From assembly GCA_933207985.1 (NCBI GenBank), contig OW240912.1, positions 102,980,771 to 103,044,770 of the forward strand: a stretch of DNA of 64,000 nt, read 5' to 3'. The position numbers and the translations under genes are program-made. The stretch comes from Pelobates cultripes. Taxonomy: Eukaryota; Chordata; Amphibia; Anura; Pelobatidae. Every line of letters starts with the position of its first letter. Within the stretch, counting starts at the first letter, position 1. Of this stretch, positions 62,850 to 64,000 are shown in pieces. The notes beneath the pieces were generated by a model. It was not told where the DNA came from, searched no databases, and saw only the letters and a list, made by a program, of their open reading frames with translations.

Positions 62850-64000
62850 AATGATGAAACGTCCCCTGATGTTCCCCGGCCACCGCCCTATGATGGCGCC
62901 CAGAATAACGTGATTGAATCTCGCCCTCCTTCCCAGACACCGCCCAGTCGCCACCTCCAATTGTCATAAGCCCTCCTGTCCCCACCCCTCTGTACACCGT
63001 TCTCGGGGCAGATGGATCCTATTATTAGCCCGTCCCTCTCCGGCCTACCTCCACCCTTCCCATTATTCCTGTCCCCCTCCCACCTCCCTCTGATTCCGCC
63101 CTTTTCCATCTTCCCTTGTCACTACTGATGCCATCCCTCCATCCCTACCTCCCTCCATCACTTCTTCTGATACCACCCCTCTCCCATCTTCCCCTGTCAT
63201 TCCTCGCCACTCATTTCCGCCCTCTCTTGCTATTCCCTCTACTCCTGCTCCTTCCCCTCCATTTCCTATCTCTACCACCCCTTCTGTCCCCGTTCCAGAC
63301 CCCCTCCTCTTCCCACCTCCAAACTTGTTACCCCTCCCCCCCTCGACCGTTCATCACTCATCTCTGCCCTCTCCCCTCATCTCCCTCAGCCTACTCAGCC
63401 CGCCCCCTCACCCAGTCCGGCTCCTGTTCCTGCCTCTTCCATGGCCACTCCCAGTTACCCAATCATGGTCGTTGGGTCTAATGAATCTATCGTCTCAGGA
63501 CAGCCCCCTGCTGTAGGGAATTCCCCTGCCACGTGAGGTTTCCATCCTACTACCTCCCAATTAGTTACTCCCCAGGCCATCGCTGTCGGTATTCCCGGCT
63601 CCGATGCTCCACCACTCAAGCCCCTAATTCACTAGATGTTGCTAGCTACCATGGTCCCCCCGAGGATGACAATGTTCAAGGGCTTAGCCAATTCCGCCCT
63701 TCAAATAATAGGGTTTCTCAGAGACAAGCAACCCCTGCTTTACCACTAGTGGACGGGGCTCCCCCAATGTACGTCACGTTCAACCCATCCCAGGCTGTGA
63801 CCCTGGTAACCTCCCTCCCGACCCTGAGAAGCAGCCTATGCCCTTCTTCCAGAGGATTGGCCAGATTCGTAAGACATACTCAACAGCTTGGCGTGATCTG
63901 TATAGTTTGTGTGAGATCAAGGCTGGGGATGCCTATTGGCCCATTATGGAAAGGAGCTTTAATGACGCTCTACTAACTACCGATATGGATTACCAATCGG
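62850..64000 (+). pseudogene. Possible gag-like, proline-rich relic at window edge
   Basis: A proline-rich region has a PPPY word at 62880-62891 (the form of a retroviral late-assembly motif). C-rich low-complexity DNA follows (63000-63480). The last 200 bp have an open frame with FFQRIGQIRKTYSTAWRDLY and GDAYWPIMERSF. The order proline-rich, then helical domain is compatible with the start of a Gag of an LTR retroelement or endogenous retrovirus. No LTR, protease or RT is visible before the window ends, and the frames do not join. The composition alone could give PPPY by chance. Confidence 0.25.

Overview
The window is eukaryotic genomic DNA, most likely from a frog. The gene is a non-mammalian vertebrate RSK2. 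The repeats are of amphibian type: TTAA-flanked MITEs resembling the T2 family described from Xenopus, L1/Tx1-like LINEs, a Penelope-like element with a GIY-YIG domain, and hAT MITEs. Species cannot be settled from sequence alone.

The host gene is rps6ka3 (p90 ribosomal S6 kinase 2) on the + strand. Fifteen exons between 383 and 51587 carry the protein from the middle of the N-terminal kinase domain to the stop codon. They fit exons 8 to 22 of the 22-exon human gene. All boundaries are AG/GT and all phases join. The encoded parts are: end of the N-terminal AGC kinase with its PDK1 site, the ERK-phosphorylated linker and hydrophobic motif, the C-terminal CaMK-like kinase, the autoinhibitory helix, the ERK docking tail and the PDZ-binding end. 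A 3' UTR of about 2 kb follows, with a likely poly(A) signal at 53640. The first seven exons lie outside the window.

Mobile DNA makes up most of the rest. Intron 12 (5385-22555) holds a three-level nest. An old 5'-truncated antisense L1 (about 5540-18360) was split by a sense full-length L1 (8555-17706, 15-bp target duplication), which was itself hit just after its ORF2 stop by a hAT element (14333-16821, 8-bp duplication). That hAT contains a 100-N assembly gap and a suspicious second copy of its own 5' end. Intron 20 holds a nearly intact L1 (35501-42200, perfect 17-bp duplication, one frameshift per ORF). Intron 21 holds a relative (about 43231-49613) with intact ORF1 and decayed ORF2. Smaller introns carry TTAA-type MITEs, several nested, plus hairpin elements and an AT-rich L1-like RT relic lying between inverted copies of a 55-bp sequence.

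Downstream of the gene (53.7-64 kb) no cellular gene is recognised. There is a CR1/L2-type RT relic (55.5-56.6 kb), a Penelope-like element (56.7-59.5 kb) interrupted by two MITEs whose removal restores its reading frame, CA-rich satellites, and at the right edge a proline-rich stretch that may be the start of a degenerate gag-like region. No new biological system was found. The strongest observations are the datable transposon stack, the near-intact L1 with its unusually long inter-ORF spacer, and a Gly-to-Trp change next to the HRD loop of RSK2.
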